The position numbers and the translations under genes were made by a program. Below are positions 1 through 12,941 of a stretch of DNA of 64,000 nt, piece after piece. The DNA comes from Planctomycetaceae bacterium. Its GTDB lineage: Bacteria > Planctomycetota > PLA2. Location of the stretch: positions 1-64,000 of the forward strand of contig WYBS01000092.1 of NCBI GenBank assembly GCA_011525755.1, read 5' to 3'. Position 1 is the first letter of the stretch. Every line of letters begins with the position of its first letter. The notes beneath the pieces were generated by a model. That model searched no databases. It worked only from the letters and a program-made list of their open reading frames with translations, and was not told the DNA's origin.

Positions 1-272
1 CCGTGATCCTCGCGCAGTTCCTCGACGACTGCTGGGAACCGGCGGAGGCCGCGCACCTGCTGCGGCGGCTCGCGCGGGGAAGCGCCGGCACGCCGTGCTG
101 CCTCCGTGTCGCCGCCGACGGCGCCCGTCTGGTCGGCGAGGACTTCGCCGCGGACGAGCCCCTCGGGACGGCCACGTACCTCTGGGCCCTCTGGAGAGGC
201 TCGCCGCCGACGCTCGGGGAGCTGGTCGCGCTCCACGAGGAGCACGTCCGCGTGGTCTCCCTCCGCGCGCGG
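1..272 (+). CDS. 3' part of an unrecognised protein (end unresolved)
   Basis: Codons read in frame from base 3 have nearly all G or C at the third position and a normal protein-like composition with several Trp and Cys residues, so this looks like the end of a real plus-strand gene entering from the left. The frame has no stop near base 290. It runs on antisense to the metallophosphoesterase, where it turns into shadow-like sequence. A TGA lies one frame away at 290-292, so a one-base indel near 260-285 is possible. I do not recognise the family. The end given here is simply where the convergent gene stops. Confidence 0.4.
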
Positions 273-1454
273 CTACGCGCTCCGCAGGGTGACCTCGGTG
301 ATCTCGGCGAAGGTGCCGATGCGGATCGGCGGCCCCCAGAACCCCGTGCCCTGGTTGACGTAGAGCATCGTGCCCTTGTGGTTCACGAGGCCCGAGACGT
401 AGGGCTGCGAGAGGTGGACGAGGTAGTGGAAGGGCCACATCTGGCCGCCGTGCGTGTGGCCGGAGAGCTGGAGGCCGACGCCGCGCTCGGCCGCCTCGAG
501 GACCGCGACCGGCTGGTGCGCGAGGAGCACGAGCTCTTTCCTCTCGTCGCGCCCCTCGACCGCGCGCTTCAGGTCGGGGCCGTGGCCCTCCGCCATCCCC
601 TTCGAGCGGTGGTCGTCGATGCCCGCGAGGTCGAAGGAGTCGCCGCCCTCGCCGATCGACACGCGCTCGTTCCGGAGCACGCGGATCCCGAGGCTCGCGA
701 GGTGCTCGCACCACTCCGCGGGGCCGAAGTAGTACTCGTGGTTGCCGGTGCAGAAGAAGCTGCCGTGCTTCGAACGGAGGCGCGCGAGCGGTTCGACGTC
801 GTCGCGCAGCCGCTCGACCGAGCCGTCGATCACGTCGCCCGTGATCGCGACGAGGTCGGGGGCGAGCGCGTTCACCCGCTCGACGACCCCTTCGCACCAC
901 GCGCGGTCGAGCGTCGGCCCGAGGTGCAGGTCGCTGATCTGCACGATGCGGAAGCCGTCGAGCGCGCGGGGGAGGCGCCGCAGCGGAACCTCGACCTTCC
1001 GCGTCACGATGTCCTCGAGGTCCATGGCCTTCCCCGAGCCGACGAACGCGATCCCCGCGAAGCTCGCGCTGGCCCCGCCGCCGACGAGGCGCGCGAGGAA
1101 CCGGCGCCGCTCCGGGTCGACCGGCGCCCTTCGGAGCGGCCGCCGGGCCGCCTTGACGAGGAGGCGCGCGATGTCGGCGCCGAGCACGACGAGCAGTAGG
1201 TAGAAGACCGCGCCCATCCAGAGGTAGATGGGGAACATCAGGAAGCGCCCCGCGGACGCCGGGACGACGCGCACGAGGAAGAAGCTCGCCACGACGGAGA
1301 GCGCGAGCGCCGCCATGGCGACCGTGAGGCCCGCGTGCCACCGCCGCGGCAGCGACGTGTCCCGGACGAGCCGCCGCCAGAGGTAGAGGTGGAGGCCCGC
1401 GACGATGGTCACGAAGACGGCGAAGAACAGGAGGAAGCGGAGGTTGGGGATCAT
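273..1454 (-). CDS. membrane-anchored metallophosphoesterase (YkuE/YaeI-like)
   Basis: This is a 393-residue calcineurin-like phosphoesterase. Three hydrophobic segments in the first 100 residues (about 5-25, 42-63 and 70-95) place it in the membrane, and an RRRFLARL stretch near 116-123 precedes the catalytic domain. The di-metal motifs are all present: DLHLG (D175, H177), GDVID (D207), GNHE (N238, H239), a later AHQP histidine and GHTHGGQ near 345. Family members act on phosphodiester or pyrophosphate bonds, some on UDP-sugar lipids. The substrate here cannot be read from sequence. It converges on the gene at the left edge and is upstream of nothing obviously related. Confidence 0.85.
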   Translation of the reverse strand: MIPNLRFLLFFAVFVTIVAGLHLYLWRRLVRDTSLPRRWHAGLTVAMAALALSVVASFFLVRVVPASAGRFLMFPIYLWMGAVFYLLLVVLGADIARLLVKAARRPLRRAPVDPERRRFLARLVGGGASASFAGIAFVGSGKAMDLEDIVTRKVEVPLRRLPRALDGFRIVQISDLHLGPTLDRAWCEGVVERVNALAPDLVAITGDVIDGSVERLRDDVEPLARLRSKHGSFFCTGNHEYYFGPAEWCEHLASLGIRVLRNERVSIGEGGDSFDLAGIDDHRSKGMAEGHGPDLKRAVEGRDERKELVLLAHQPVAVLEAAERGVGLQLSGHTHGGQMWPFHYLVHLSQPYVSGLVNHKGTMLYVNQGTGFWGPPIRIGTFAEITEVTLRSA

Positions 1455-1602
1455 GGGGAACGGAAGAGGCTACCCCGGGTTTCGCGTTTGCGGGGGCTCG
1501 CCCCCCGGGGGTGCCGCGCGCTTTGCCGGGATCCCGGCGCGTCGTCCAGGTCCGGGCACCAGACGCGCCTTCCAGGGCGCCGCCGGGAGGCGCGTCGTGG
1601 CG

Positions 1603-3128
1603 TCACGGCGCGGGGAGCAGGATGCCCCGCCGCTCGAGCAGCGAGCCGTCCATCCGGTAGAGCGCGATGAGCGCCTTCCGGTAGCCGACGATCGCGTCGA
1701 GATGCGCGATCTGGCTCACGAGCAGGTCGCGCTGCGCCTGCGCCACGAGGAGGCCCGTCGACTTCCCGACGCGGAACTTCTCCTCCTCGACGCGCACGAC
1801 CTCCTCCTGGAGCGCGACCGTCGCCGCCGACGCCTCGATCTGCTGCTCCGCGCGCCGCACCTCGACGTAGGCCGTCTGCACGTCCCACTCCACGAGTTCG
1901 ATCAGGTTGTCGATCGAGAGGCGCTCCTGCTCCTCGGTGTACTGCGCGCGCCGGTGGAGCGCCTCCCTCTCCCGGTTGCCGAAGGGGCGCTCGAACGTGA
2001 TCCCGAGCGAGAGGTCGTAGGTCGGCTCGTCGAGGCTCTCGACCGACCCGGTGAACGAGTCCGCGAACCCCGTCTTGCCGTACGCGACGAAGAAGTCGAG
2101 CACCGGCAGGAGCCCGTTCCTCGTCCGCACGACCTCGAGCCTCCCCTGCTCGAGCCGGAGCCGCGCCTCCGCGATCTCCGGCCGCGACCGGACGCCGAGC
2201 GCGACGTGGTCGTCCACCGGTTCCATCGCGAGCGGCGCCATGCGCGGGTCGTCCTCGACCGCGACCTCGCGCCCCCACGCCCCCCCCGGATTCAAGAGCC
2301 GCAGCAGCTCGAGACGGAGCCGGTCGTGCCGCGCCCGCGCCCCGATGAGCGCCTGCTTGCGCGTCGCCACCTCCGCCTTCGCCGAGACGAGCTCGGTCTC
2401 CGCGACCGCTCCGACCTGCACGCGCGTCTCCACCTCCGCGAGCTGGCGCTCCGCGAGCCCGAGCGATCCCTCGAAGATCTCGATCTGGCGCTTCGCCTGC
2501 GCGAGGTCCCACGCGGTGAGCTCCGTCTCCGCCACGAGCGCGAGCACGAACCCGCGCAGCTCCTGCTCGGAGACCTGCCTCTCCAGCGCGGCCTGCTCGA
2601 CCGCCGCCATGTTGACCGCCGTGCCGCGGCCGCGCAGCAGCGCCTGCGTGAGCGAGACGAACCCGCGCACGTCGTGCTGGTCGGGCGTGCGGTCGGAGTA
2701 CGAGCGGTCGTACGTGAGGCCGGCCTCGACCCGCGTTCCCGTCGGGAACTCCTTCGCGACGCCCGCGGTGACGTTGCCCTCCTGCCCCTCGGTCTCGAAG
2801 CTCGTGCCGGTCGCGCGCGAGACCTCCTGCGTCCGCTCGCGCGCGTAGGCGCCCGACGCGAAGAGCACGGGGTCGAACCGCGCGCGCTCGACGTCCTCGA
2901 ACGTCCCCGCGACCGCGGGCGCGAGCTGCTCCACGCGGAGCGACCGGTTGTTCCGGAGCGCGAGCATCACGGCCTCTTCGAGCGAGAGGTTGAGCGGGCC
3001 CGTCTCCGGCGGCGGGGAAGGGGTGGGGTCCGGGGAGGGGAGGGGCATGGGCGTCGGCGGCGGGGGCTCGGGCGCCTTCGCGGCGGAGGCGCAGCCCGCG
3101 ACGAGCGCGGCGAGGATGGAAAGGCGCC

Positions 3129-3132
<4 letters not shown>
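1603..3132 (-). CDS. TolC-like outer-membrane efflux lipoprotein
   Basis: This 509-residue protein is the outer-membrane channel of a tripartite efflux system. The GTG start overlaps the RND gene's stop (GTGA, 3129-3132), which fixes the start and shows translational coupling. The first residues form a lipoprotein signal with lipobox LVAGC (Cys14), followed by a Pro-rich linker of about 25 residues. Two OEP repeats follow, with the usual LSLEEAVMLALRNN opening near residue 45 and long helical segments rich in Glu, Arg and Ala. Length and layout match the TolC/OprM family. It is the last gene of the operon MFP-RND-TolC. Substrates are unknown. Confidence 0.88.
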
Positions 3133-6181
<3,049 letters not shown>

Positions 6182-6185
<4 letters not shown>

Positions 6186-7357
6186 CCCGCGGACTTCTCC
6201 CGGACCGTCACGGCGAGCGGCGTCCCGTCGTCGATCAGGTGCTGGCCGAGGGTCACGACGAGCCCCTCGAGCCGGGGATCGAGGATCTCCGCGACGAAGA
6301 GGTCGGTGACGCCGACCCTCACCGGGACGAGCCGGGCCTTCTTCCCCGCCTCGTCGACGAGGAAGACGGCGTCCACCCCGTCGCGCCTCACGACCGCGTC
6401 GAGCGGCACGACCGTCGCGCCCTCGCGCACGGCGAGGACGATCCGCGCGCGGACGAACATCCCGGGCCGGAGCAGGCCCTCCTTGTCCCCCACCTCCACC
6501 TCGATCCGGGCCTGCCGCGACGCCTCGCGGAAGAAGGGGGCGAGGCGCACGACCCTGCCCGCGAACTCGCGGCCGGGGTGGGCGTCCGCCGTGACGCGCG
6601 CCTCCTGCCCCACGCGGATGCGCGGGTAGTCCTTCTCCGCGACGTTGACCTCCGCGATGAGCGGCTCCGCCTCGAGCACGGAGAGGATCGGCGTGCCGGC
6701 GGCAAGCGTCGCGCCCTCGTCGACGAAGCGCTCCGCGACGACGCGCGCGCCCCCTCCGTCCGGCCACGCGACCGCGATCTTCGTGTAGGAGAGGCGCACC
6801 TCGGCGGCCCTGAGCGCGGCCTCCCGCTGCTGCACGGCGGCCTGCGCGAGCTTCACCTTCGCCTGCTGCGCGTCGAGGTCGGACTTCGCGAGGTCGAGCT
6901 CCGCCTCCGACGCGACGCCGCGGGCGCGGAGCTCCGCGATCCGCTCGTGCTCGCGGCGGGCGCGGCCCGCGGCGACCGCCGCCTCGTCGGCCCCTGCCCG
7001 CGCGACATCGAGCTCGGCCCGCGCCTGCTCCACCTGCTGCACGACCTCGTCGTCGTCGAGCCACGCGACGGTCTGGCCGCTCTCGACGCGATCGCCGACG
7101 TTTGCGCCGAGCCGCTCGAGGCGTCCCGCGATCTTCGGCGAGACGACGAACTGCGAGCGCGGGCGGAGCGTGCCGACGAGCACCCGCGCGTCCTCGACGG
7201 TCTCGCGCGCCACGGGCTCTGCGACGACCGCGACGGCCCCCCCGCCTCCCCTGGATCCCGCGGCGGGGGGCGCGTCCAGTTTCCGGTAGACGAGCCAGCC
7301 GATCCAGGCGATGCCGGCCGTTGCGGCGACGGCGAGGAGCAGCTTGAAGACTCTCAT
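6182..7357 (-). CDS. efflux membrane fusion protein (HlyD/AcrA family)
   Basis: This 391-residue periplasmic adaptor links the RND pump to the TolC-like channel. It begins at the ATG of MRVFKLLLAV, giving one N-terminal membrane anchor (residues 5-24). A barrel-sandwich half (SPKIAGRLERLGANVGDRV) follows near 65, then an alpha-helical hairpin rich in Ala, Arg and Glu (about 95-175) and the second half plus beta-barrel. It is first in the operon. A TACAAT hexamer 21 nt upstream could be its promoter. The gene diverges from pckA. Confidence 0.9.
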
Positions 7358-7378
7358 GCGCGGCGGGGCGGGGCGGGC

Positions 7379-7384
7379 ATTGTA
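7379..7384 (-). promoter_or_regulatory. candidate -10 element for the efflux operon
   Basis: TACAAT on the minus strand ends 21 nt before the ATG of the membrane fusion protein gene. No convincing -35 is seen at the expected distance. It is one of two back-to-back TACAAT hexamers in the MFP/pckA intergenic region. Confidence 0.4.
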
Positions 7385-7484
7385 GACGAGCGGCGCGAGC
7401 GCGCCGACCGCGGGAGCGGAACAGGGGGGCGCGGGGGGCACGGTCGCGCCGTTACCGCCCCTTCAGGCGCTTCGCGGGGAGGAC

Positions 7485-7490
7485 TACAAT
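7485..7490 (+). promoter_or_regulatory. -10 element of pckA, probable leaderless transcript
   Basis: TACAAT is followed by only 8 nt before the pckA ATG. Transcription starting at the usual distance would begin at or next to the A of the start codon. No Shine-Dalgarno is present. The same hexamer and the same 8-nt spacing precede the RNase D gene at 57756. Confidence 0.55.
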
Positions 7491-7498
7491 CTCCGCCC

Positions 7499-9079
<1,581 letters not shown>

Positions 9080-9082
9080 CCC

Positions 9083-9102
9083 CGGCCCCCGGAGCCCCCC
9101 CG
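9083..9102. repeat. C-rich dispersed repeat, copy between pckA and mod regulator
   Basis: CGGCCCCCGGAGCCCCCCCG fills most of the gap between two convergent stop codons. Near-identical 17-20 base strings occur at many other gene boundaries in this window. Confidence 0.6.
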
Positions 9103-9106
9103 CCTT

Positions 9107-9802
9107 CTATTCCGGAACCGCGCCCCGGCCCCGGATCACGCTGGACGGGCCAAGTCGGCGGCGCGACTCCTTGTCCAGATCGACCACACCATCGCCCTCG
9201 GCGGTGAGGACCGCTCCCCCCCCGCCGCACCCCCCCCTTCGCCGGTGCACCAGCGGCGCTCCCCACGCGCGGTTCGCACGCTCTACGCGGAGCCACGCCG
9301 TCCGGTACGTCACGCCCGTGGCCTCGGCGGCCGCGGTGAGCGAGCCGAGGTCCCGGATCGCGCGCAGGAGCGAGAGCAGCGACGGGGTGAGCACGCCGTG
9401 GCGCCCGACCACGCTCACGAGCACCGGTGCATCGACCGTCGCGCGCACGCGGACGGAGCTCGCCTTCACGACCGCGAAAACCCTGCGCCCGCGGGCGAGC
9501 TTCATGTCCCGCACGGCGCCGCGCGTGACCATCGCGACGAGCGGCGGCGCGCAGAGGACATCGACGTAGACCCCCTCGGGCACGTGCCGGAGGCCGCGCA
9601 CGCGGCCCGGGAGCACGTTGCGCGCGCTCACGAGACCCGGGTGCGCCGCGCAGAGGAGGACCTCCTCCGGCCGGACCTCCACGGAGAGCCTCTCCCCCTT
9701 CCGGCACGCGAGACGGGCCGCGAGCCGCGCGCGGCCGACCCGGAGCCACGCGAGCGACTCGCTCGGGACGACGGAGTGGACGACCGCGCGGAAGGCGTTC
9801 AT
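9107..9802 (-). CDS. molybdate-responsive regulator with permuted domain order (TOBE then ModE-type HTH)
   Basis: This 231-residue protein is the last gene of the mod operon. Residues 1-120 align by eye with the C-terminal domain of ModC encoded just upstream: both start at NAF, then (L/V)RVG, SARNV.P..VR.L, APP..V.VT..AVRD..LA.G.RV..VK. This includes a TOBE (Mop-like) molybdate-binding fold. Residues 136-207 match the LysR-like winged helix of ModE (LRAIRDLGSLTAAAEATGVTYRTAW). Classic ModE has the HTH first and the Mop domains last, so the order is reversed here. The ATG overlaps the modC stop (ATGA). I infer a molybdate-sensing repressor or activator of this operon. Confidence 0.8.
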   Translation of the reverse strand: MNAFRAVVHSVVPSESLAWLRVGRARLAARLACRKGERLSVEVRPEEVLLCAAHPGLVSARNVLPGRVRGLRHVPEGVYVDVLCAPPLVAMVTRGAVRDMKLARGRRVFAVVKASSVRVRATVDAPVLVSVVGRHGVLTPSLLSLLRAIRDLGSLTAAAEATGVTYRTAWLRVERANRAWGAPLVHRRRGGCGGGGAVLTAEGDGVVDLDKESRRRLGPSSVIRGRGAVPE

Positions 9803-10779
9803 AGGGGCCCGAGGCATGCGATCGAGGTGCTCTTCACGATGGCGACGACCCTCGCGCCCGGGGCGAGCGCGAGGTCCCGGACGGCATCCGCGGTCACGAG
9901 GACCCGGAACGGCGGCGCCTCGAGGGTCGCGAGGACGTCGCCGCCCGCGGGCACGAGGTCGCGGACGGTCGCGGGGAAGACGTTTCTCGCCGAGATGGCC
10001 GCCGGCCGCTCGCGGGCGAGCAGGATCTCGTGCGCGTAGCAGGCGAGCCGCACCGCCCCCGAAGCCCCCTCCGACAGCGTGACCGAGAGATCCACGTCCC
10101 CGACGCGGACGCGGGAGGGCCCGGTGACCTCCCCCACGAAGGCGTTGTCGATCTCCCGCTCGCCGGCCCGGAGCAGCGATGCGCTCGGGCCCTCCGCGAC
10201 GACGCGCCCGCCCTCGAGGCGCACGGCGCGGTCCGCGAGGCCGAGCACCTCCGCGGGCGAGTGGCTCACGAGCACGGTCGGCACGTCGCCGAGGCCCGTG
10301 AGCAGCGACATCGCGTCGCGGCGCGCCGCCTCGTCGAGGCCCGCGAACGGCTCGTCGAGGAGCAGGAGGCGCGGACGGCTCGCGAGCGCGCGGGCGAGGA
10401 CCGCGCGCCGCCGCTCGCCGCCGGAGAGGTTCCGCGGCATCCGGTCGAGGAGATGGACGATCCCGAGGCGCGCGGCGACCTCCTCGACCCGCTGCGCGCG
10501 GGGCCCGTACGCGAGGTTCCCTCTCACGGAGAGGTGCGGGAAGAGCGGCGCGTCCTGCATCACGTAGCCGATCGACCGGCGGTGGAGCGGCAGGGGCGAC
10601 AGGTCGACGCCGTCGAGCACGACGCGCCCGCGCTCGATCCCGGCGATCACGTCGAGGAGCGTCGTCTTCCCGCCGCCGCTTCGCCCCACCACCGCGAGAC
10701 GCCCCGCCTCCGCGCGGAACGCCGCCTGCAGCCGGAAGCCCCCGCGGCGGCGGACGTCGGCCTCGACCTCGAGGATCAC
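9799..10779 (-). CDS. modC: molybdate ABC transporter ATP-binding protein
   Basis: This 326-residue protein powers molybdate import with ModA and ModB. It has Walker A GRSGGGKTTL (32-41), the Q-loop MQDAPLFPHLSV, the signature NLSGGERRR (about 129), Walker B LLLLDEPFAGLD, the switch His in SHSPAE, and a C-terminal TOBE regulatory domain (about 210-326). The GTG start overlaps the modB stop (GTGA). The C-terminal domain has been copied into the next gene, which fuses it to a DNA-binding domain. Confidence 0.93.
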   Translation of the reverse strand: MILEVEADVRRRGGFRLQAAFRAEAGRLAVVGRSGGGKTTLLDVIAGIERGRVVLDGVDLSPLPLHRRSIGYVMQDAPLFPHLSVRGNLAYGPRAQRVEEVAARLGIVHLLDRMPRNLSGGERRRAVLARALASRPRLLLLDEPFAGLDEAARRDAMSLLTGLGDVPTVLVSHSPAEVLGLADRAVRLEGGRVVAEGPSASLLRAGEREIDNAFVGEVTGPSRVRVGDVDLSVTLSEGASGAVRLACYAHEILLARERPAAISARNVFPATVRDLVPAGGDVLATLEAPPFRVLVTADAVRDLALAPGARVVAIVKSTSIACLGPL

Positions 10780-11450
10780 GGCTCCACCTCGAGGCGGCGC
10801 CGGTGCCGCCGGTCGAGCGCCTGCGCGACCGCGACGCAGAGGATCGCGATCGCGACCGACGCGAGCACGAGCCCGAGGATCTCGCTTTCGCGGCCGGGCT
10901 GCGCGAGGAGGTCGTAGATCCGGAGCGAGATCGTGTCCGTCTCGCCCGGGATGAGCCCCGCGAGCACGATCGTCGCGCCGAACTCGCCGAGCGCGCGCGC
11001 GAACGCGAGCACGGCGCCCGCGAGGATGCCCGGCCACGCGAGCGGGAGCGTCACGCGGAGGAACGTCTCCACGGGCCCGCGGCCGCACGAGCGCGAGACA
11101 ACCGCGAGCCTCGGGTCGATCGCGCGCAGCGCGAGCACGATGAACATCACGAGCAGCGGGAACCCCACCACCGCGGCCGCGACGACCGCGCCCATCCGGT
11201 CGAAGGCGATCCCGATCCCCAGCGCCTTCAGCGCGGAACCGAGGGGGCGCCGGGGGCCGAGGACGGAGAGGAGCAGGTAGCCCGTGACCGCGGGCGGCAG
11301 CACGAGCGGAAGCCAGACGAGCGTCTGGAGCACGGTCACGAAGGGCCCGCGCGACCGCGCGAGCGGCACCGCGACGAGGACCGCGAACGGCAGCGCGAGG
11401 AGCGTCGCGAGCGCGCCGATCCAGAGCGTGAGGAGGACGGTCGAGCTCAC
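10776..11450 (-). CDS. modB: molybdate ABC transporter permease
   Basis: This 224-residue inner-membrane permease has about five helices and the EAA-type coupling loop (GRGPVETFLRVTLPLAWPGI). The ending ALGEFGATIVLAG..PGETDT is diagnostic for ModB/CysT permeases. It starts at the GTG overlapping the modA stop (GTGA), and its stop overlaps modC. Confidence 0.93.
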   Translation of the reverse strand: MSSTVLLTLWIGALATLLALPFAVLVAVPLARSRGPFVTVLQTLVWLPLVLPPAVTGYLLLSVLGPRRPLGSALKALGIGIAFDRMGAVVAAAVVGFPLLVMFIVLALRAIDPRLAVVSRSCGRGPVETFLRVTLPLAWPGILAGAVLAFARALGEFGATIVLAGLIPGETDTISLRIYDLLAQPGRESEILGLVLASVAIAILCVAVAQALDRRHRRRLEVEP

Positions 11451-12127
11451 GGCGCCCGCGTGAACCCCCGCCGCTCCGCGGCCGAGAGCGCCGCCGGCGC
11501 GCGGAGCGTCTCGAAGAGCGCGCGACCGCGTTCCGTCAGGAGCGCCACCGGGTACACGATCCGCGGCTGCGCCGCCGCCGGAAGCTCGCACGCGATCTCC
11601 ACGCGCGGGTCGACCGGGACGTCGGTCGCGTAGACGATGCCCGCATCGGCCGCGCCCTCGGCGACCTTCGTGAGCACGTCGCGCACGTTGCTCCCGTGGA
11701 TGGTCCCCTCCGGCGGCGCGACGCCCATCGCCCCCATCGCCGCGGCCGCGTAGCGCCCGATCGGCGAGCCCTCGCTGCCGAGCGCGAGCCGCCTCGCCTG
11801 CGCGAGGCCGGCGAGCGCGGACCCCTTCGGCCGCACGCACACGAGGCGGTTGCCGACCCACGGGAAGCTCTCGATCGCGCCGACCTCGGCCGCCCACCTC
11901 GGGTCCGCGCTGAGGAAGAGGTCGCAGGGCGCCCCCTCGCGGATCTGGCGCGCGAGCGTGTCGCTGGACTCGAACCGGTACGCGACGCGGGTCCCGCTCG
12001 CCCGCGCCCAGGCGTCGCCGATGTCGGTCGCGACCTCGCGGAGACTCGCCGCGGCGCAGACGGTCACGGTGTCAGGCGCCGGGTCCGCGCATGCCGCGCA
12101 GGCGAGGAGGAGGAAGAGGCCGCGCAC
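11447..12127 (-). CDS. modA: molybdate ABC transporter substrate-binding protein
   Basis: This is a periplasmic molybdate-binding protein of about 226 residues. The opening of the mature part (TVTVCAAASL), SSDTLARQIREGAPCDLFLSAD and the late GIVYATDV match ModA. I chose the GTG at 12127: it gives a clean signal peptide (MRGLFLLLACAAC) and sits 7 nt after a TATATA hexamer. An ATG at 12151 would add MSCDIYRF but lies within or upstream of that element. The LLAC/CAAC stretch may act as a lipobox, so it could be a lipoprotein. It is the first gene of modABC-regulator. Confidence 0.88.
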   Translation of the reverse strand: MRGLFLLLACAACADPAPDTVTVCAAASLREVATDIGDAWARASGTRVAYRFESSDTLARQIREGAPCDLFLSADPRWAAEVGAIESFPWVGNRLVCVRPKGSALAGLAQARRLALGSEGSPIGRYAAAAMGAMGVAPPEGTIHGSNVRDVLTKVAEGAADAGIVYATDVPVDPRVEIACELPAAAQPRIVYPVALLTERGRALFETLRAPAALSAAERRGFTRAP

Positions 12128-12132
12128 GAAGC

Positions 12133-12142
12133 GATATATATC
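12133..12142 (-). promoter_or_regulatory. GATATATATC palindrome at the modA start: -10 and possible ModE-type operator
   Basis: This AT-only palindrome is exceptional in such GC-rich DNA and lies directly before the modA GTG. It contains a TATATA -10-like hexamer, and its TATATA core resembles half-sites of known ModE operators. The operon encodes a ModE-type HTH protein, so autoregulation here is plausible. Confidence 0.4.
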
Positions 12143-12320
12143 ACATGACATGACGGTAGACGCGAGGGGGGTCCGGGGGAGCCGGACAGGGGCGTCGCGC
12201 GGGGGGCCGCGGCGCACGCGGCGCGCGACCGGGGCAGGCGGGGGAAGCGCCGGGGCGGCATGGCGAAGGGGCCGGCGCGCGCCGCCCCCGCACCCCCCCT
12301 CGATCCCGACGCGCGGGGCG

Positions 12321-12881
12321 TCAGACGGTCATCAGCTCGTCGATCTTCTTCTTGAGGACCTCGTCGACCTTGCTCTCGTGCTCCTTGGTCGTCTCCTGGA
12401 TCTCCTCCTTGAGATTCTTCAGGTCGTCCTCGGTGAGCACCCGGTTCTTGAGCGCCTCGTCGCCGTGCTTGTTGCTGTCGCGGCGCACGGCGCGGATCGC
12501 GACCTTCGACTGCTCGGCCTTCTCCTTCACGAGCCCGACGAGCTTCTTCCTCTGCTCCTCGGAGAGCGGAGGCATCGTCAGGCGGATGATCTTCCCGTCG
12601 ACGGCCGGGTTGATCCCGAGGCCGCTCGCCTGGATCGCCTTGCTGACCTCCTGGATCTGGCTCGCGTCGAACGGCTTGATCGCGAGCTGGCGCGGCTCGG
12701 GGACCGAGATCTGCGCCATCTGGCCGATCGGCGTCTGGGCCCCGTAGTAGTTGACGCGGATGCCCTCGACGAGGCCCGGCGACGCGCGGCCCGATCGCAC
12801 GCCCTTCATCTCGTGCGTGAAGTGCTCGACGCACTTCTCCATCTTGTCCGCGGTCTCGAGAACGATCTCTTCGTAGTCCAT
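12321..12881 (-). CDS. frr: ribosome-recycling factor
   Basis: RRF splits post-termination ribosomes together with EF-G. From the ATG at 12881 it is 186 residues, the usual length. That start has GGAGG six bases upstream; an in-frame ATG four codons earlier overlaps the same region and lacks one. Family signatures are MKGVRSGRASPGLVEGI, NYYGAQTPIGQMAQISVPEPR and the C-terminal LTEDDLK..EEIQ..T. It follows rpsB-tsf, as in many bacteria, but pyrH is missing between tsf and frr. Confidence 0.96.
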   Translation of the reverse strand: MDYEEIVLETADKMEKCVEHFTHEMKGVRSGRASPGLVEGIRVNYYGAQTPIGQMAQISVPEPRQLAIKPFDASQIQEVSKAIQASGLGINPAVDGKIIRLTMPPLSEEQRKKLVGLVKEKAEQSKVAIRAVRRDSNKHGDEALKNRVLTEDDLKNLKEEIQETTKEHESKVDEVLKKKIDELMTV

Positions 12882-12941
12882 CGGAGCCTCCATGTCGGGC
12901 GGGCGGGCCTCGCGCCGCGAGGCTCCGCCCCGAACGGGACG

